Below, in pieces: positions 32,904-34,215 of a stretch of DNA of 34,215 bases. Position 1 is the first letter of the stretch, and every line of letters starts with the position of its first letter. The notes under the pieces are model-generated. The model worked only from the letters and a program-made list of their open reading frames with translations. It was not told where the DNA came from and searched no databases. The DNA is taken from assembly GCA_027485405.1 (NCBI GenBank), contig JAIXRB010000086.1:1-34215 (forward strand), given 5' to 3'. This stretch comes from Leptospiraceae bacterium. Its GTDB lineage: Bacteria; Spirochaetota; Leptospiria; Leptospirales; Leptospiraceae. The translations under genes were made by a program, and so were the position numbers.

Positions 32904-33104
32904 ATGTCTCATCCACCCCGTCCAAAAAGCCCCTGCACCAAGATTTGCTTCCTAGACCCCATTTCTGGCTATTGCGCAGGTTGCTACCGAACTATAGAAG
33001 AGATTACAGGTTGGCGTTCATTTTCCCCAGAGAAACTCGAAGAAGTGTATTTAGAGTTGGATAAACGAAAACAAGAACTGCCAGACTTGGGAAAACTTTT
33101 TTAA
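32904..33104 (+). CDS. DUF1289 small cysteine-motif protein
   Basis: 66 residues, typical of DUF1289. Four cysteines, C11-x3-C15 and C24-x2-C27 (SPCTKICFLDP, YCAGCYR), followed by the family signature T-x-x-E-I-T-G-W-R. The spacing suggests binding of zinc or an Fe-S cluster. The function of the family is not known; members often sit beside unrelated genes. It is divergent from flgN and convergent with the NTF2-like gene. Confidence 0.93.
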   Translation: MSHPPRPKSPCTKICFLDPISGYCAGCYRTIEEITGWRSFSPEKLEEVYLELDKRKQELPDLGKLF

Positions 33105-33134
33105 AATTTTACAAACCTTCGACGTCCATATGAA

Positions 33135-33527
33135 TTAAACCTCTTCAACCCAAATTGCATGCACGGTGTCAAAGTATTCCTTAACATCTTTGATCTTTCC
33201 ATCATGAAGAGTGATTAGAAAGTGATAATGATTGTTGTAGGATTTTCCATTGGACTTTCGCTTGCCATGAGATTCAAGGATAACACTCACTCGGTCCGCT
33301 TCGGCTGTCATCTGACCTATGCTAAACTTGAAGTCATCGAAACTGCGATGGAGCATTTTGAGTCCCAAGCTAATTTTTCTTTTGTCATAATTTCCTGAAA
33401 CAGGGATATTTCCCAGAATCCACCAGTTCATATCCTCTTCTAAAAGTTCAAATGCTTCTTTCATTTTTTGCTCATTTAGCCAAGTGAAAAAAGTGGTGAC
33501 TGTTTGTTTGTTTTTTATGATATCCAT
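33135..33527 (-). CDS. NTF2-like / SnoaL-like fold protein (ketosteroid isomerase family)
   Basis: 130 residues. The order VTTFFTWLNEQKMKEAFELLEEDMNWWILGNIPVSG-like N-terminal helices, L-K-M-L-H-R-S-F-D-D-F-K-F and a C-terminal sheet (NNHYHFLITLHDGKIKDVKEYFDT) is the cone-shaped NTF2-like fold. Such proteins bind small hydrophobic ligands; some are isomerases or cyclases, many are uncharacterised. The W-x-x-x-G-x-I-P-x-S-G segment is usual for the family. No catalytic assignment is possible. It is flanked by 133 bases of AT-rich non-coding DNA upstream (33528-33660), where I see no feature. Confidence 0.82.
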   Translation of the reverse strand: MDIIKNKQTVTTFFTWLNEQKMKEAFELLEEDMNWWILGNIPVSGNYDKRKISLGLKMLHRSFDDFKFSIGQMTAEADRVSVILESHGKRKSNGKSYNNHYHFLITLHDGKIKDVKEYFDTVHAIWVEEV

Positions 33528-33660
33528 TTAATCACCTTTTTATTTTTAATGAGCCAAAACAAGCGAAAATCTCCTAAGTAGCGAAGATCGATTCATTTAG
33601 GAAACTCTAAACTTCTAGAAGGAATTGGGAAAAAGAAACTAAACATTTCGAACATAACAT

Positions 33661-34188
33661 TTAAGTTTGGGATGAATCAATCTGATCCGAAAAGAATTTC
33701 TTTTCTGAAAGGTAATTGTTTAAACGAATAAAATTGTTGTTTTGATCTAGTATTTTTCTAAAATCGGCTTCTTTAAAATTTTTGAAAGTAAAATAAGATT
33801 TTACAAGTCCCCATTTTTCTCTCATCAGTTTATGATCTGGATGATAGTCGAAATAGTTAAAGATAACATTGAGAAGGTCTATCTGCTCAAAATATAACCA
33901 TATACAAATTCCTGAGCAAATCATGAGACAAATATAATTAGTATATTCTATCCATTGGTGAAAAAAATAATTTGAGAGTATTAAAGTAGCAAAATAGAAT
34001 ATAAATAAACCAAATCCTGAAAATAAAAAAAAGTAGGATGTTTTCTTCAAGGATTGATGGTAGCAACTCATATCAAATATTTCTGCTAGATGGTCAGCGA
34101 TAACTTCTAAGCCAGTGCTTGAATTTTCCACCCTTCTCTTTTCGATCATACATTTCTTTATGAAATTCAAACCCTCATTCTTATACAT
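33661..34188 (-). CDS. Two-TM membrane protein of unknown function, may extend past the edge
   Basis: 175 residues from ATG 34188 (AGAG 6 bases upstream), but the frame stays open to the right edge (34215), so the true start may lie outside. After about 45 charged residues come TM1 (about 50-70, YFFLFSGFGLFIFYFATLIL) and TM2 (about 80-100, YICLMICSGICIWLYF), then a helical charged tail of about 70 residues (DYHPDHKLMREKWGLVKSY and further). It is more AT-rich than its neighbours. The helix-2TM-helix plan recalls SLATT-type membrane effectors that act with nucleotide-sensing immune proteins, but no signature was matched and no partner is visible. Function unassigned. Confidence 0.6.
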   Translation of the reverse strand: MYKNEGLNFIKKCMIEKRRVENSSTGLEVIADHLAEIFDMSCYHQSLKKTSYFFLFSGFGLFIFYFATLILSNYFFHQWIEYTNYICLMICSGICIWLYFEQIDLLNVIFNYFDYHPDHKLMREKWGLVKSYFTFKNFKEADFRKILDQNNNFIRLNNYLSEKKFFSDQIDSSQT

Positions 34189-34215
34189 AACATACTCTAT
34201 ATCACCTAAAGAATG

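Overview
The window looks like chromosomal DNA from a Leptospira-type spirochaete, probably a saprophytic or environmental species. Reasons seen in the sequence: moderately AT-rich composition, the order flgN-flgK-flgL-fliW-csrA, very large hybrid histidine kinases, several class II (lipoprotein) signal peptides, and tightly packed genes with many short overlaps. The genus is inferred from gene content and style; no marker gene was compared. No tRNA, rRNA, insertion sequence, prophage or CRISPR array was seen, and no gene-free stretch exceeds about 170 bases.

Layout. (1) 1-1309: a small acyl/ester metabolism group on the minus strand (PaaI-like thioesterase, translationally coupled by a GTGA overlap to an alpha/beta hydrolase cut by the left edge), divergent from a TetR-type regulator. 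(2) 1327-12932: a signalling island. It holds a receiver-adenylate cyclase and a lone receiver in one operon, a divergent 1476-residue hybrid kinase carrying its own HPt domain, a receiver-less CheB-CheR fusion 6 bases behind it, and a second 1389-residue hybrid kinase that is a paralogue of the first but has no HPt. (3) 13041-19959: aldo/keto reductase, VOC-fold lipoprotein, AraC-GyrI regulator, a two-TM unknown, a PlsC-type acyltransferase, a MOP-type flippase and a predicted outer-membrane beta-barrel. (4) 19932-24453: a four-gene overlapping minus-strand operon with a secreted unknown, an HtrA-like serine protease, a second exported protein that looks like the same fold with the whole catalytic triad lost plus a PDZ domain, and a cytoplasmic receiver-HATPase protein of the RsbW type. 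(5) 24622-28259: a rhodanese-like protein without its catalytic cysteine, a GH31 lipoprotein close to sulfoquinovosidases, and a cyclophilin. (6) 28362-32824: the late flagellar operon flgN-flgK-flgL-fliW-csrA. (7) 32904-34215: a DUF1289 protein, an NTF2-like protein and a two-TM unknown at the right edge.

How they may work together. The signalling island reads as one phosphorelay: two membrane kinases with the same HAMP-GAF-helix-PAS plan, one shared HPt, a lone receiver that could carry phosphate, and a cyclase as a cAMP output. The CheB-CheR fusion suggests a methylation layer, and both kinases carry an E-E-Q helix motif resembling chemoreceptor methylation sites. The protease/pseudoprotease/REC-HATPase operon is the other candidate for an undescribed system: an envelope proteolysis module joined to a partner-switch-like regulator. 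FliW and CsrA would couple flagellar assembly to translation, and CsrA-like sites lie in the leader of the next gene downstream of csrA.
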